This document shows, piece by piece, positions 28,888-37,492 of a DNA stretch of 64,000 nt. The translations under genes and the position numbers were made by a program. The notes beneath the pieces are model-generated. The model was not told the DNA's origin. It saw only the letters and a program-made list of their open reading frames with translations, and ran no database searches. Position 1 is the stretch's first letter, and each line of letters opens with the position of its first letter. Source of the DNA: Providencia rettgeri (GTDB taxonomy: Bacteria > Pseudomonadota > Gammaproteobacteria > Enterobacterales > Enterobacteriaceae); NCBI GenBank assembly GCA_900455085.1, contig UGTZ01000002.1, positions 1 to 64,000 on the forward strand. Reading direction: 5' to 3'.

Positions 28888-29073
28888 GTGTTTATCATTT
28901 TAATGACGACGCAAGTCATCGTGTTTTGCTTGATGTTATTAGTGCATCTGCGTTCATGTCTTCATGGTGGGTCAGATAAATATTTAAACACGTTGATCTT
29001 TTGTTTTATTATATTGACGTTGACACTGATCATCACGCAATCTCCAGCCCCCCGGTTAGGGAATGAAATGTAA
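28888..29073 (+). CDS. Small two-helix membrane protein
   Basis: A 61-residue frame starting at GTG with two hydrophobic segments (residues 2-22 and 34-52) and little else. It follows the zinc-ribbon gene closely, suggesting co-transcription. Function unknown. The coding status rests mainly on tight spacing and the membrane pattern. Confidence 0.5.
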   Translation: MFIILMTTQVIVFCLMLLVHLRSCLHGGSDKYLNTLIFCFIILTLTLIITQSPAPRLGNEM

Positions 29074-29386
29074 AGCCAATCTCCTGAATTGTTTGTTACT
29101 TAGACATGAATCAGTGTCAATTTTGTTGAATCCCCTGACCGTTTGGTGAATAAGGTTAACATTTACCATGATTTGATTAACATGGTGGCTTGGACGAAAA
29201 CGAATGTGATTTTTTATTTATCGTCCATTGGCTGACTAATTCGTTGAAATCATAGTATTAAATTTATCTAAATCGTGGGCTAAAATGCAAATAAACTTCA
29301 CTCGAACATTGAGCGTCGAAAAACGGACAGACAATCGATTCTGCGTTATGATGCACAGTCTTTAGTGAGGAGTGAGTGATAAAATA

Positions 29387-30337
29387 ATGAAACCTAAGCA
29401 CTCACCGACGGCACATGATGCGGCTTTTAAAGGGTTTATAACGCAGGTTGACAGCGCAAAAGATTTTTTTGACATTCATCTGCCTGAGCATATTAAAGCG
29501 TTGTGTGATTTCAGTACGTTGGCACTCACAAATTCCTCGTTTATTGACAAACAGTTACGGTCTCGATTATCCGATGTGCTCTATTCGGTGCAAACCACCG
29601 AAGGAGAAGGGTATATTTATCTTCTCGTCGAGCACCAGTCGACGCCCGATAAACTCATGGCCTGGAGACTCATGCACTATGCTTTCTTAGCCATGAACCA
29701 ACATCTTCAGCAAGGGCATAAAACGTTACCGTTAGTCGTGCCGGTGCTGTTTTATCATGGTGGTCGTTCACCCTACCCCTATTCTCAATTGTGGACCGAT
29801 TGCTTTCCGTTACCGGATATGGCCAATGAATTGTATACCCAGCCGTTCCCGTTGGTTGATGTAACGGTGATTGATGATAATGAGTTGGTGAATCATCGCA
29901 AAGTGGCCGTGATGGAGTTGGCGATGAAGCACAAATATTTACGGGATGAATTTGACCGTGTTATCCCGCTATTGGCACAAGCGCTCAATCAACAGTATAA
30001 TAGTGATAACGACATCATCACTATCCTCAATTACCTGTTCATTGCACTGGACTCCCCCAACTTTGAACATATTGTCCAGCAATTGAGTGAACAGGCAGAT
30101 AAGCATCAGGAGGTCATCGTGAATATTGCACAACGCTTACAAGATAAAGGCCGTCAAGAAGGCTTGCAGCAAGGTATTGAGCAAGGTATTGAGCAGGGTA
30201 TCGAAAAAGGCCGTCAAGAAGGCATGCGCGAAGCAAAAATTATGATGGCGCGTAACCTACTTAAAAATGGGGTTAGCCTTGACCTTATCATTGAAAGTAC
30301 CGGTTTAAGTCGCGAAGAGCTGATTTCCCTGCAGTAG
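29387..30337 (+). CDS. Rpn family recombination-promoting nuclease (YhgA-like)
   Basis: A 316-residue protein starting MKPKHSPTAHDAAFKG. The PD-(D/E)XK nuclease core shows RLSDVLYSV and YLLVEHQSTPD. A repetitive QGIEQGIEQGIEKGRQEG tract near the end is typical of the family. The ATG at 29387 is preferred to a GTG at 29372 because the related remnant at 41472 has a TGA in that upstream frame. Rpn proteins are DNA endonucleases that promote RecA-independent recombination and may contribute to defence. Intact. Confidence 0.9.
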   Translation: MKPKHSPTAHDAAFKGFITQVDSAKDFFDIHLPEHIKALCDFSTLALTNSSFIDKQLRSRLSDVLYSVQTTEGEGYIYLLVEHQSTPDKLMAWRLMHYAFLAMNQHLQQGHKTLPLVVPVLFYHGGRSPYPYSQLWTDCFPLPDMANELYTQPFPLVDVTVIDDNELVNHRKVAVMELAMKHKYLRDEFDRVIPLLAQALNQQYNSDNDIITILNYLFIALDSPNFEHIVQQLSEQADKHQEVIVNIAQRLQDKGRQEGLQQGIEQGIEQGIEKGRQEGMREAKIMMARNLLKNGVSLDLIIESTGLSREELISLQ

Positions 30338-30344
30338 TCTCATC

Positions 30345-30521
30345 CTATTTCTTTATCATTTTTGTGCTTAACGCAAACGTCGCTAGCTCAATGAGTTTAG
30401 CGATGTTTTGCGCTTTTTCATAACGTTTATAGCTTCGCACGCTCACCCCCAGTTCTTCAGCCGCGCGTTCCTGATCCCAATTCATTCCTCGTCGCCACAA
30501 TTTCAATTCAAATCCAGTCAT
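30345..30521 (-). CDS. Very small HTH (Xre-like) protein
   Basis: A 58-residue frame beginning MTGFELKLWRRGMNWDQERA and containing EELGVSVRSYKRYEKA, a compact Cro/Xre-type HTH. It faces the rpn gene tail to tail. It is shorter than most gene-calling limits. The HTH spacing is convincing; the function is unknown. Confidence 0.65.
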   Translation of the reverse strand: MTGFELKLWRRGMNWDQERAAEELGVSVRSYKRYEKAQNIAKLIELATFALSTKMIKK

Positions 30522-30640
30522 ATGTAATATTTTTTAGTATTAAAAGTGTCAATCTGTCACCTTTAACATGGTTTTTAATGTCTGTAAATACGATAAATTA
30601 AAAGCAGCATGAGCGCTGCTTTTAAAAGGCATCATGTGTT

Positions 30641-30877
30641 TTACTCATCTAGTGGAATTACTTCGTGATTTTCAGGTTTATCTTCATTTTGTAAACGTGA
30701 AAAAGTGGGTTCGAAATGACTTTCTCTTATCGCCTGCTCGATTTCATTCGCCAAAACGGGATTGTCTTTAAGATATTGAATAGATTTATCTTTACCATTA
30801 TCAAGTTTTTCATGACCATAGCTATACCATGCGCCTGATTTGGTAATCAGTTTAGCGTCCATGGTTAGGAATCTCAA
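30641..30877 (-). pseudogene. recA C-terminal fragment
   Basis: The frame contains DAKLITKSGAWYSYGHEKL and LKDNPVLANEIEQAIRE, which match the C-terminal domain of bacterial RecA (IDAKL-EKSGAWYSY...NP--A-EIE). The ATPase core is absent. About 75 residues remain, ending in an acidic tail. It is presumably a relic of a chromosomal segment carried in by IS activity, not a functional recombinase. Confidence 0.85.
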
Positions 30878-30996
30878 TCAATATAGTGACACATTAATCG
30901 GGTGTTTTGAACGCTATATTTCTATTAAATTCTGACCATTTTTTCGTTGAGCAACCATGAGAACAGTCGTTCGGTTAAATTATCATCTAAAAGCCT

Positions 30997-31408
30997 AATA
31001 ATAGGCACACTGATCCTACGCTGCGGTTTGTAACCATCGTTTTCTAGCCATTTTATCCCGTCTTTCTGATAATAAAGTGACTGCATGTATCCCTTTTTCT
31101 GCACTCATAAACCGCAGTCGATTTCCACACAAAATACATTGGTACGGATCGGTGTTTAAAAATCCTTTAATCAGTGCGGCGAACGCCCATCGCACAAGTG
31201 CTACAAGCGAGCATCTTTTCAACACAGAGGAGTTGCCATTCATCGACGGGGTTGTTATCGATGAAGCGATTCCATGCGTCATCGTATTGAAATAGTAGTT
31301 TAGCGGGTCTGGGAATATACATAGAGCAGAGTATAAAAGACGAGAAGGGCGTTGCCTAGGAATAGAGCGGCACTGCCGCGATGCTCACGCCACAGGCGTG
31401 CTTATGTT
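30997..31408 (-). mobile_element. Miniature IS91 derivative (internal deletion)
   Basis: About 412 bases keep both termini of the IS91 element at 24302-25607: TAATAGGCACACTGATC at one end, and the paired hairpins GCGGCACTGCCGC and CACGCCACAGGCGTG plus CTTATGTTC at the other. About 890 internal bases are missing. The transposase is reduced to its last codons (GFLNTDPYQCILCGNRLRF) joined to its first. It could be mobilised by the intact element. The arms differ by scattered substitutions, so it is not a recent deletion. Confidence 0.85.
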
Positions 31409-31643
31409 CAGGCTAACAAAACACCCTCATGATACACGACGCAATATCCCCTCGCTGATGACTAAAATTTACACGCCAGCGTTAAAACGAGCCAATTATT
31501 TCCTAGATTGTGGCATTAACGGGTACATGGGGAAACCACAACCACCAACGTACAGCGTCACTCCCAAAGAAATGTATGCTTATTTTATACATGATATTCA
31601 AACACAACAGAATAGTAGCGAAAAGATCACAGAGGCATTTTTT
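31404..31643 (+). pseudogene. Fragment of unknown gene between IS91 derivative and IS1
   Basis: An open frame continues from the end of the IS91 derivative into IS1; about 80 codons (for example YTPALKRANYFLDCGINGYM) are its own. Both sides are cut by mobile elements. No family recognised. Confidence 0.4.
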
Positions 31644-31703
31644 GGTCATGTATTCAATCCGGTGATTAACCTGTAATATAGGGTAATTTATCGGAGAATA
31701 TTC

Positions 31704-31979
31704 ATGGCTAAAGTCGATGTAAGGTGCCCATTTTGTCAACAAACTCCCTCAGTGAAAAAACATGGCCTAGGGAGCACTGGTCATCAACGTTATCGCTGCC
31801 AAAATTGCTGCCGAAGCTTCCAACTCGATTATAAATATCGTGCTTGCCAACCCGGAACTAAAGATAAAATTATCGACCTCACGATGAATAATGCCGGTAT
31901 TCGTGATACTGCTAGGGCCCTTCATATCAGCATTAATGCGGTTGTTCGTACTTTAAAAAACTCTCGCCGAAGCAGGTAA
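31704..31979 (+). CDS. insA: IS1 InsA
   Basis: A 91-residue protein with an N-terminal zinc finger (CPFCQQ...CQNCC) and an HTH (DTARALHISINAVVRTLK). It is the repressor and DNA-binding part of the IS1 transposase. The AAAAAAC slippery string at 31955-31961 near the end of insA is the known site of -1 frameshifting that makes the InsAB transposase. Confidence 0.93.
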   Translation: MAKVDVRCPFCQQTPSVKKHGLGSTGHQRYRCQNCCRSFQLDYKYRACQPGTKDKIIDLTMNNAGIRDTARALHISINAVVRTLKNSRRSR

Positions 31980-31999
31980 CTTCTTTACCTCTTGATAAT

Positions 32000-32401
32000 T
32001 TGCAGATTGAACTCCTTTGCGAAGTTGATGAACAGTGGTCTTTTGTGGCTAATAAGAAACAACAACGCTGGCTTTGGTATGCCTGGGAACCTCGCCTAAA
32101 ACGGATTATTGCTCATACATTTGGTCGTCGAAACAAGAGAACTCTTCGTCAGTTACTGGCTTTACTGTCTAGGTTTAATGTGGCTTTTTGGTGCACGGAT
32201 AAGTTCAGTGCTTATGAGATATTGCCTAAACAAAAACACGTAGCAAGTAAGTTTTATACCCAACGAATAGAAAGAGAGAATTTGAATTTAAGAAATCGCT
32301 TAAAGCGTCTTAACCGTAAGACGTTAGGTTACTCGAAGTCGCCTGAAATGCATGATAAAATCATCGGCACATTCATCGAGCGGGAGCATTACCTATTGTG
32401 A
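32000..32401 (+). CDS. insB: IS1 InsB (transposase catalytic part)
   Basis: A 133-residue frame encoding the DDE catalytic domain, with EVDEQWSFV, WCTDKFSAYEILP and the region NLNLRNRLKRLNRKTLGYSK. It is normally translated only as an InsAB fusion by -1 frameshifting. Nearly identical to 45603-46004 and 62031-62425. Intact. Confidence 0.93.
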   Translation: MQIELLCEVDEQWSFVANKKQQRWLWYAWEPRLKRIIAHTFGRRNKRTLRQLLALLSRFNVAFWCTDKFSAYEILPKQKHVASKFYTQRIERENLNLRNRLKRLNRKTLGYSKSPEMHDKIIGTFIEREHYLL

Positions 32402-32426
32402 TGATCTCTATATTGAATACACGACC

Positions 32427-32811
32427 CTTTTTTCATTCGGTTGAAGAGTTTACTTAAAAAACGGTAAGCCGCTTTCGTATTCCGACGCGGTAAGAGATAA
32501 AAATCCAGCGTATTCCCTTTACTATCAACAGCACGGTATAGATATGCCCATTTTCCATTGATTTTTATATACGTTTCATCAAGGTGCCAGGTTCGGGCAC
32601 CGGTTGAACTATGCCAATACCACCGGAGTTTCTTGTCCATTTGTGGTGCATAGTGCTGAACCCAACGATAGATTGTGGTGTGATCAACATTTACTCCGCG
32701 CTCGGCCAGCATTTCCTGCAGCTCACGGTAACTGATGCCGTACTTACAGTACCAACGTACCGCCCACAGGATGATAATGCCAGTGAAATGACGTCCTTTA
32801 AATACATTCAT
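32427..32811 (-). pseudogene. IS6-family transposase, C-terminus removed by IS1
   Basis: About 128 residues: MNVFKGRHFTGIIILWAVRW start, HTH region (SYRELQEMLAERGVNVDHTTIYRWV) and HLDETYIKINGKW with the first catalytic aspartate. The rest is missing. It is complementary in extent to the remnant at 25608-26080, and the shared part reads the same. Confidence 0.85.
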
Positions 32812-32878
32812 GAGGTAAGCTTCCGTAGCAGGCTGGTTAACTTAGCATAAGAGGTCATTCAAACTTTGCAACAGTGCC
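32427..32878 (-). mobile_element. IS6-family element, left part only (cut by IS1 copy A)
   Basis: The IS6-type terminal repeat is at 32865-32878 (TTTGCAACAGTGCC on the plus strand). The transposase gene on the minus strand runs into IS1 after FNRMKK. Confidence 0.85.
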
Positions 32879-33072
32879 CCGGAACCCCCACCTTCTATGT
32901 CACTCAGTCTGCCTTAATCGCAGGGTTTAGTGATGAGGGAAAACAGGTTAACTCGGTGAATTTTTGGGGGCTGGGTGATAAAGAACAATTTAGCGAGGTC
33001 ATCAAACAACACCATCTTTCCGGCCAGTTCGATGAAAATTTACCTCAATACGCGTTGTTGTTGTTACTGTAG
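32879..33072 (+). pseudogene. C-terminal fragment of unknown protein at IS6 edge
   Basis: An open frame starting at the IS6 end reads PGTPTFYVTQSALIAGFSDEGKQ and ends after about 60 residues. The TPTFYV string recalls thioredoxin-fold proteins, but this is weak. The N-terminus was lost when IS6 arrived. Confidence 0.35.
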
Positions 33073-33191
33073 GATATGGATTTGCAGAGTTTTTCTCAAA
33101 AATACACTTAACGCACAGTTTGGTACAGTTAGGATTTAGTCCCGATGAGACTCAGCTGTGCGAAATTCAAGCTAAAAAAAGGATATATTCC

Positions 33192-33347
33192 ATGAGAAAA
33201 GTCAACATAAGCTTAAACGACTGTTTTGGTGAAAAAATCAAAATGATTAGAGAGCGAGAAAAAAATTTTTCTCCAGATATTAATTGGTTTTGTAAAATGG
33301 ATATTGAACGTCTAGACACATATATGACAAAATTTCAATTCATTTGA
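33192..33347 (+). CDS. Small hypothetical protein
   Basis: A 51-residue frame MRKVNISLNDCFGEKIKMIR..., charged, no signal or membrane segment. It lies 16 bases before the next gene and may be its partner. I cannot identify it. A frameshift joining it to the next frame is possible but not needed. Confidence 0.4.
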   Translation: MRKVNISLNDCFGEKIKMIREREKNFSPDINWFCKMDIERLDTYMTKFQFI

Positions 33348-33363
33348 AGAAATTCCTCAAGAT

Positions 33364-33753
33364 ATGTCTAATTTTTCATACCCATCTTTTGAGGAAATTA
33401 ATTTCGAATTACCATCGCTACTCAAGCCTGAACATATAGTTAAACTTCCTCTTCAACATCAGAAAAAACCAATAACAATAGAAGTAGACGGGCTTCTTTT
33501 TTTAAAAAATCTTGGAAAAGGCGCTTTTTGTATAGATCCTCGCCGTTGGCACAGAATTAAAACTTACATAGCCCAAGGGAATGTTACTTATCCTGAAGGA
33601 TTAAATGATGAATTTGGTGTTTCGGATGGCCGGCACAGAACTCTTCTATTGATGCAACTATATAAGCGCAGATTTGTACCTGTTGTCGTAGATGAAAAAC
33701 AGTCTAAAGAATTTATAGCGGCAGCAAAACGATTGAAAGCGCTAAAATTCTAA
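33364..33753 (+). CDS. ParB/sulfiredoxin-fold-like hypothetical protein
   Basis: A 129-residue protein. The segment FGVSDGRHRTLLLMQLYKRRFVPVVV has the DGRHR pattern seen in ParB/Srx-fold nuclease domains (where DGxHR binds nucleotide or phosphate). There is no HTH domain. This may be a stand-alone ParB-like nuclease fold; function not known. Confidence 0.55.
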   Translation: MSNFSYPSFEEINFELPSLLKPEHIVKLPLQHQKKPITIEVDGLLFLKNLGKGAFCIDPRRWHRIKTYIAQGNVTYPEGLNDEFGVSDGRHRTLLLMQLYKRRFVPVVVDEKQSKEFIAAAKRLKALKF

Positions 33754-33942
33754 ATTTCGATAGATATGATGGTGGGATTCCCGAGTTTTCAGTTCCACTA
33801 ATTTGGGGGCGCTTGGATATCAAAAGTTATTGTAAGTTAAGGCTATTTTTTAATCAGTCCCTAATTCTTTATAAAGGGAAGCCTGCGTAGAAACCCATCT
33901 ACATCCAAACTGACCTGAGATCTCAAACTAATGTATCTAGTC

Positions 33943-34335
33943 TTATTTTTGTACAGAAAATAAAATATCTGGGGAGATAGGTATTTTTTTTATCGTTGAT
34001 AAAGAAATATCCATAACCACTTTCATTGCTTCATCTCTGATTTGATTGAAAAAATGATGTTCTCTTGGAATATACCCCTCTAATAAATGAGCAATGCATT
34101 TACCATTTACTGATAAACTGTAAGTCTTAGTTGTATCATTATAATTCCATATATAAATGAGCGGGCCGATTCCCAAGTTTTGGCTATCAGCTTCACTTTT
34201 TATCTCGGGAAGGTAGCAAGGAAGCATCAATACCTCATCATTCAGTATCATTGTCAGGAATGCTTTTTTAAAATGGTCATACTCGAATTCTTTATCATTA
34301 ATTTTTATCTTTTTTTTCTTAAATGGCCAAATCAT
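33943..34335 (-). CDS. Hypothetical protein
   Basis: A 130-residue protein beginning MIWPFKKKKIKINDKEFEY, with no recognisable motif, membrane segment or signal peptide. It is AT-rich and stands alone. Coding status is supported by length and start context only. Confidence 0.5.
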   Translation of the reverse strand: MIWPFKKKKIKINDKEFEYDHFKKAFLTMILNDEVLMLPCYLPEIKSEADSQNLGIGPLIYIWNYNDTTKTYSLSVNGKCIAHLLEGYIPREHHFFNQIRDEAMKVVMDISLSTIKKIPISPDILFSVQK

Positions 34336-34367
34336 CAGAATCCTTACATTTATTTTAGTCTTCGATA

Positions 34368-34496
34368 ACTATGGTTACTTTGGGTTGGGTGTATTTTTTT
34401 GGACTATAGCTCACATTCATATCCTACTATTATCTTAGTAGCGAGCTATGACTGACTCTTGAATTAAAAATTAATTTAGGACACCATAACCATAGT
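34368..34496. repeat. Nested inverted repeats, possible MITE-like element
   Basis: Three concentric pairs: ACTATGGTTA (34368) with TAACCATAGT (34487), ATAGCTC (34406) with GAGCTAT (34443), and CTACTA (34424) with TAGTAG (34436). The stretch lies between two minus-strand genes. No flanking duplication found. Confidence 0.4.
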
Positions 34497-34547
34497 CGAA
34501 CTACAGAAGCTTCCTATACACAAGGGGTTCATGCCTTGTTAAGTAGA

Positions 34548-34823
34548 TTAATATTGGCTGAAAATATCTTGGTGAGAACCCGTTCTCGCTAACTTTAATT
34601 CTTGACCAGTAATTTTATAAATTAGTAGCCAATCACCTTCAATATGAGCATCTCTATATCCTCGCCAATTACCTATTAAAGGGTGGTCTACATAGTCCGC
34701 AGGGATCTGTTCTTCCTTTATTAGTAACTCAATTAATACTTTTAGCTTGTTTAAATCCTTACCTCTTTTTTTTTGTCGCTTAACATCAGCCTTAAAAGTA
34801 CTAGAACGAATAGGAGTTAACAT
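34548..34823 (-). CDS. YafQ-family mRNA interferase toxin
   Basis: A 91-residue protein of the RelE/YafQ fold: FKADVKRQKKRGKDL near the start, then the conserved YVDHPLIGNWRGYRDAHIEGDWLLIYKI and ARTGSHQDIF at the end, where the histidine and aspartate are the expected catalytic residues. Ribosome-dependent mRNA cleavage is known for the family. Its start overlaps the stop of the antitoxin gene. Intact. Confidence 0.92.
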   Translation of the reverse strand: MLTPIRSSTFKADVKRQKKRGKDLNKLKVLIELLIKEEQIPADYVDHPLIGNWRGYRDAHIEGDWLLIYKITGQELKLARTGSHQDIFSQY

Positions 34824-35080
34824 CAGATCCCCAAATCATCGAAAAGTGCATTGGTTGAAGATAATGCTTTTCCGTTCCCTTTTTCTAATTCTTCAATTGC
34901 CTCTTTAGTCACAACATTTGGTGTTTTGATATCAAATGGTAGTTTTCCTTCATCGGCAACACGAATCATAACCATACGGATAAGATCAGATGTATTTAAG
35001 CCCATCTTAGCAAGTGCAGATACAGCTCGTTCTTTGACATCGTGAGAAATTCTAGCTTTAACAGTCGTATCAGAAATCAT
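34823..35080 (-). CDS. DinJ/RelB-family antitoxin
   Basis: An 85-residue ribbon-helix-helix protein (TTVKARISHDVKERAVSALAKMGLNTSDLIRMVMIRVADEGKLPF), the usual partner of YafQ. The start MISDTTVK at 35080 has GAGG upstream, better than the first ATG at 35104. It would bind the toxin with its C-terminal tail and repress the operon with its RHH domain. Confidence 0.9.
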   Translation of the reverse strand: MISDTTVKARISHDVKERAVSALAKMGLNTSDLIRMVMIRVADEGKLPFDIKTPNVVTKEAIEELEKGNGKALSSTNALFDDLGI

Positions 35081-35253
35081 ATTATTATCCTCATGTGTTA
35101 TCACTCTTTTATTGTGTTCCTAATGTGTCCACAAATCAAGCTTTTTTGAAGTTTATGTTTACTATTGGCTCTTTTAGGAGGAGGTAGCCCACTTCATCGA
35201 AAAGTCCAAATTTTGCTCATAACACATTGATATCATAACTATAGATAGGTCAT

Positions 35254-35883
35254 TTATTTCGCTGCTTTAATCGATTTTGATACCTTTGAAATAGTATGTC
35301 TTGAACAACCTATCAGGTTTTCTATCTGACTATAGCTTTTCCCCTCCATCAGCAACCCTTCAATTTTTTTGTGTAATATTTTATTGATCGGGCGACCTTT
35401 ATATTTTCCTTCTTGTTTGGCTTTTTGTACTCCTTGGGCTTGGCGACGACGTCTATCTTCATAATCCTTTCTCGCAACCGCAGCCAGCATGTCTAACATC
35501 ATACCGTTAAGAGCCGTGAGCATTCGTTCTGTAAACGCATCAGTGCTACTCATAAATTGATAACTGGTTGGAAGATCTAAAGACACAATCTTTAGCCCTT
35601 TATGTCCAATGATATATTTTAATTTTTCCCAGTCATCCGTATTCAAGCGGCTAATTCTATCCACTTGTTCAACTAATATAATATCACCTGGCATGGCCAC
35701 ATTGAGCAAGCGGAAGAGTTCTGGTCGGTGAAGTTGAGCGCCCGACTCATTCTCCTCAAACCAGCAGGCTATTTGCAGCCCCATTCCCTCCACAAACCTC
35801 AATAGTTCTTTTTTTGCTCTAGACGCATCTTGCTCATGCGTTGATGCGCGAAGATACCCATAAATTCGTGTATTTGTATTCAT
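35254..35883 (-). CDS. Serine recombinase (resolvase/invertase)
   Basis: A 209-residue protein: catalytic serine in YGYLRASTHEQDASRAK, arginines in VEQVDRISRLNTDDW, and a C-terminal HTH (KSYSQIENLIGCSRHTISKV). This is the size of small resolvases and invertases. The start at 35883 (MNTNTRIYGY) is preferred over 35898, as the upstream direct repeats then fall in front of the gene. Likely multimer or cointegrate resolution. Confidence 0.88.
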   Translation of the reverse strand: MNTNTRIYGYLRASTHEQDASRAKKELLRFVEGMGLQIACWFEENESGAQLHRPELFRLLNVAMPGDIILVEQVDRISRLNTDDWEKLKYIIGHKGLKIVSLDLPTSYQFMSSTDAFTERMLTALNGMMLDMLAAVARKDYEDRRRRQAQGVQKAKQEGKYKGRPINKILHKKIEGLLMEGKSYSQIENLIGCSRHTISKVSKSIKAAK

Positions 35884-35885
35884 CG

Positions 35886-35927
35886 GTGCACTATACATTG
35901 GTGTTGTTATATCAGTGCATTATACAT
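35886..35927. promoter_or_regulatory. Direct repeats upstream of resolvase, possible res site
   Basis: GTGCACTATACAT (35886-35898) and GTGCATTATACAT (35915-35927) repeat at 29-base spacing directly upstream of the recombinase gene. Resolvases usually bind and recombine at such sites next to their own gene. Confidence 0.45.
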
Positions 35928-36238
35928 CTGTTTTTCATACTTACTACACTAGAGTTTACTTAGTGAAGTTAAGGTATACCTAAATTGCACCAATGAATTG
36001 TTGTACTTTGATAGGGGCCCGTTTGGAGGTCGGAGATTTTTGCTCAGTTTGATTTAATTGGATAGACATGTCATTATAAAGCTAGGTGGTGATGGTCACC
36101 TGGCGCCTGTCTCGCGAAGCAATAGCCCATCTTTTTAGATCTACCTACATTATACTTGGCTCTCCCACATTTGTGACGCGCGGAGTTCGGTTAGCAGGCT
36201 ATCGGTTTCCAAAAGCGTCTGAAATTTGGAGAAAAGTC

Positions 36239-36814
36239 ATGTCACAATATTCTTGTATTGAAATAATCAGAACCAAAGCGAAAAAAATGGCGCGCTGTAA
36301 TACTGCGCTCTCGCATACTCAGGCGTTAGAGTTTATTGCACAAAATTCTAAATTTTCGAATTACCATGAACTTGTTCAAGTTGCAAAAAATACACCGCTG
36401 GAACCTCGTTTGTTGATAGCCGCTTTTGGTGATTCTAATTTCGAAGATGTCATCTATAATTTATACGGTAGCTATACTGACGGCCCCTATCCTTCTCTTG
36501 AAATGGCTGTAGAGGAGAAGTTATCTGGTGAAATCGCAACTACCAATGCAGATGGCTTTACCATTGAAGACCTTGTGATAACAGATACCTTTTACGATGA
36601 AATAAAGGGGATTTTGGACCTTCAAGTCGCATTTCTCTATCAGGGCGATCAGTTACCAGACCATGTTTACTCCGGTGTGGAATTCGAAGTCGAGGCCAAA
36701 GTTCGTTTGTCATGGCGCGATGAAAAATGGAATTTTATTGATGAAGATTTTGAAATTACGCACCTAGTATCCGATATTGATCGTGATTGGTTCGATAGTT
36801 CAGAATATATCTGA
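36239..36814 (+). CDS. Hypothetical protein with glyoxalase-related N-terminal motif
   Basis: A 191-residue acidic protein starting MSQYSCIEIIRTKAKKMARC. The segment LSHTQALEFIAQNSKFSNYHELV resembles the LSHSQxLExVA...F.NWxxL motif found at the start of some glyoxalase-related and plasmid-encoded proteins. The longer frame to 36086 lacks this character and is probably not coding. No membrane segment. Function unknown. Confidence 0.6.
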   Translation: MSQYSCIEIIRTKAKKMARCNTALSHTQALEFIAQNSKFSNYHELVQVAKNTPLEPRLLIAAFGDSNFEDVIYNLYGSYTDGPYPSLEMAVEEKLSGEIATTNADGFTIEDLVITDTFYDEIKGILDLQVAFLYQGDQLPDHVYSGVEFEVEAKVRLSWRDEKWNFIDEDFEITHLVSDIDRDWFDSSEYI

Positions 36815-37091
36815 CAGTAGAACGGTAAGCCTGAATTCGATACAGGCTTACCTATAACAATAGAGTTTGTTACATTGTAATAACAGAGTCAGCCAACAAC
36901 AGACTTTCAAAATGACGTCAAATTTTATTCACAACTCCATTCTATAGTCATCCATTGTGATTTAAATGATAATGTCTCGTTTAAGTGTTAACTATAATTC
37001 AAATGATATATTAATCTATAACTAGGTTATATATATCATATAGTTATACCCTAAAGCTATAGCCAAATTAGCATAAAGTGCAACATAAATA

Positions 37092-37119
37092 TTGACTATC
37101 CCTATTGTGGGGATATAAT
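37092..37119 (+). promoter_or_regulatory. Promoter and operator of the higBA pair
   Basis: TTGACT (37092-37097), 16-base spacer, TATAAT (37114-37119). The palindrome ATCCC...GGGAT (37098-37102, 37110-37114) sits between the two hexamers, well placed for repression by the HigA antitoxin. It also shows that the toxin start at 37148, not at 37121, is used. Confidence 0.8.
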
Positions 37120-37147
37120 AGTGATGATTTCAAATCTAGGTACAAGT

Positions 37148-37492
37148 ATGAAAGCGTTGTTTGTCGAATTACCCGCTTTTGAGCGATATAGGGAAAGTTA
37201 TCTAACTGATGATGAGTTTCGAAGCTTTCAACTTATGCTATTAAAAAATCCATTATGTGGTGATGTTATTCAACAAACAGGTGGTTTACGGAAAGTGCGA
37301 TTTTCTGACTCTAAAAGAAATAAAGGAAAACGTGGTGGTACCCGAATAATTTATTATTGGTATTTAGAGAAATCTCAATTTTTGTTATTCACTATTTACG
37401 GTAAAAGCATCGCAGATGATCTAACTACAAGCCAGCGTGAGCAATTAAGTAAGATGTTAGATATAATTAAAAAAAGGAGTAATGATGACTAA
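37148..37492 (+). CDS. higB: HigB-type (RelE superfamily) toxin
   Basis: A 114-residue protein starting MKALFVELPAFERYRESYL. It matches HigB2-like toxins: LMLLKNPLCGDVIQQTGGLRKVRF, KGKRGGTRIIYYWYL and LFTIYGKSIADDLT. The toxin gene comes first, as usual for HigBA, and overlaps the antitoxin. Ribosome-dependent mRNA cleavage is the known activity. Intact. Confidence 0.92.
   Translation: MKALFVELPAFERYRESYLTDDEFRSFQLMLLKNPLCGDVIQQTGGLRKVRFSDSKRNKGKRGGTRIIYYWYLEKSQFLLFTIYGKSIADDLTTSQREQLSKMLDIIKKRSNDD

Larger units (their letters stand above)
31644..32426 (+). mobile_element. IS1-family element, copy A (intact)
   Basis: 783 bases with terminal repeats GGTCATGTATTCAAT and, inverted at the right, ATTGAATACACGACC (one mismatch). 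It carries insA and insB. No target duplication: left flank GCATTTTTT, right flank CTTTTTTCA. The right side sits in an IS6 transposase, so the flanks come from different sites. Confidence 0.93.

Noticed and set aside
29372..29386. GTG start for the Rpn nuclease
   Set aside because: The related remnant at 41472 has a stop codon in the equivalent upstream frame, so the ATG at 29387 is the conserved start.
33192..33753. A single frameshifted gene spanning both small frames
   Set aside because: The second frame has its own ATG in reasonable context and an upstream stop at 33325; joining them is possible but not required.
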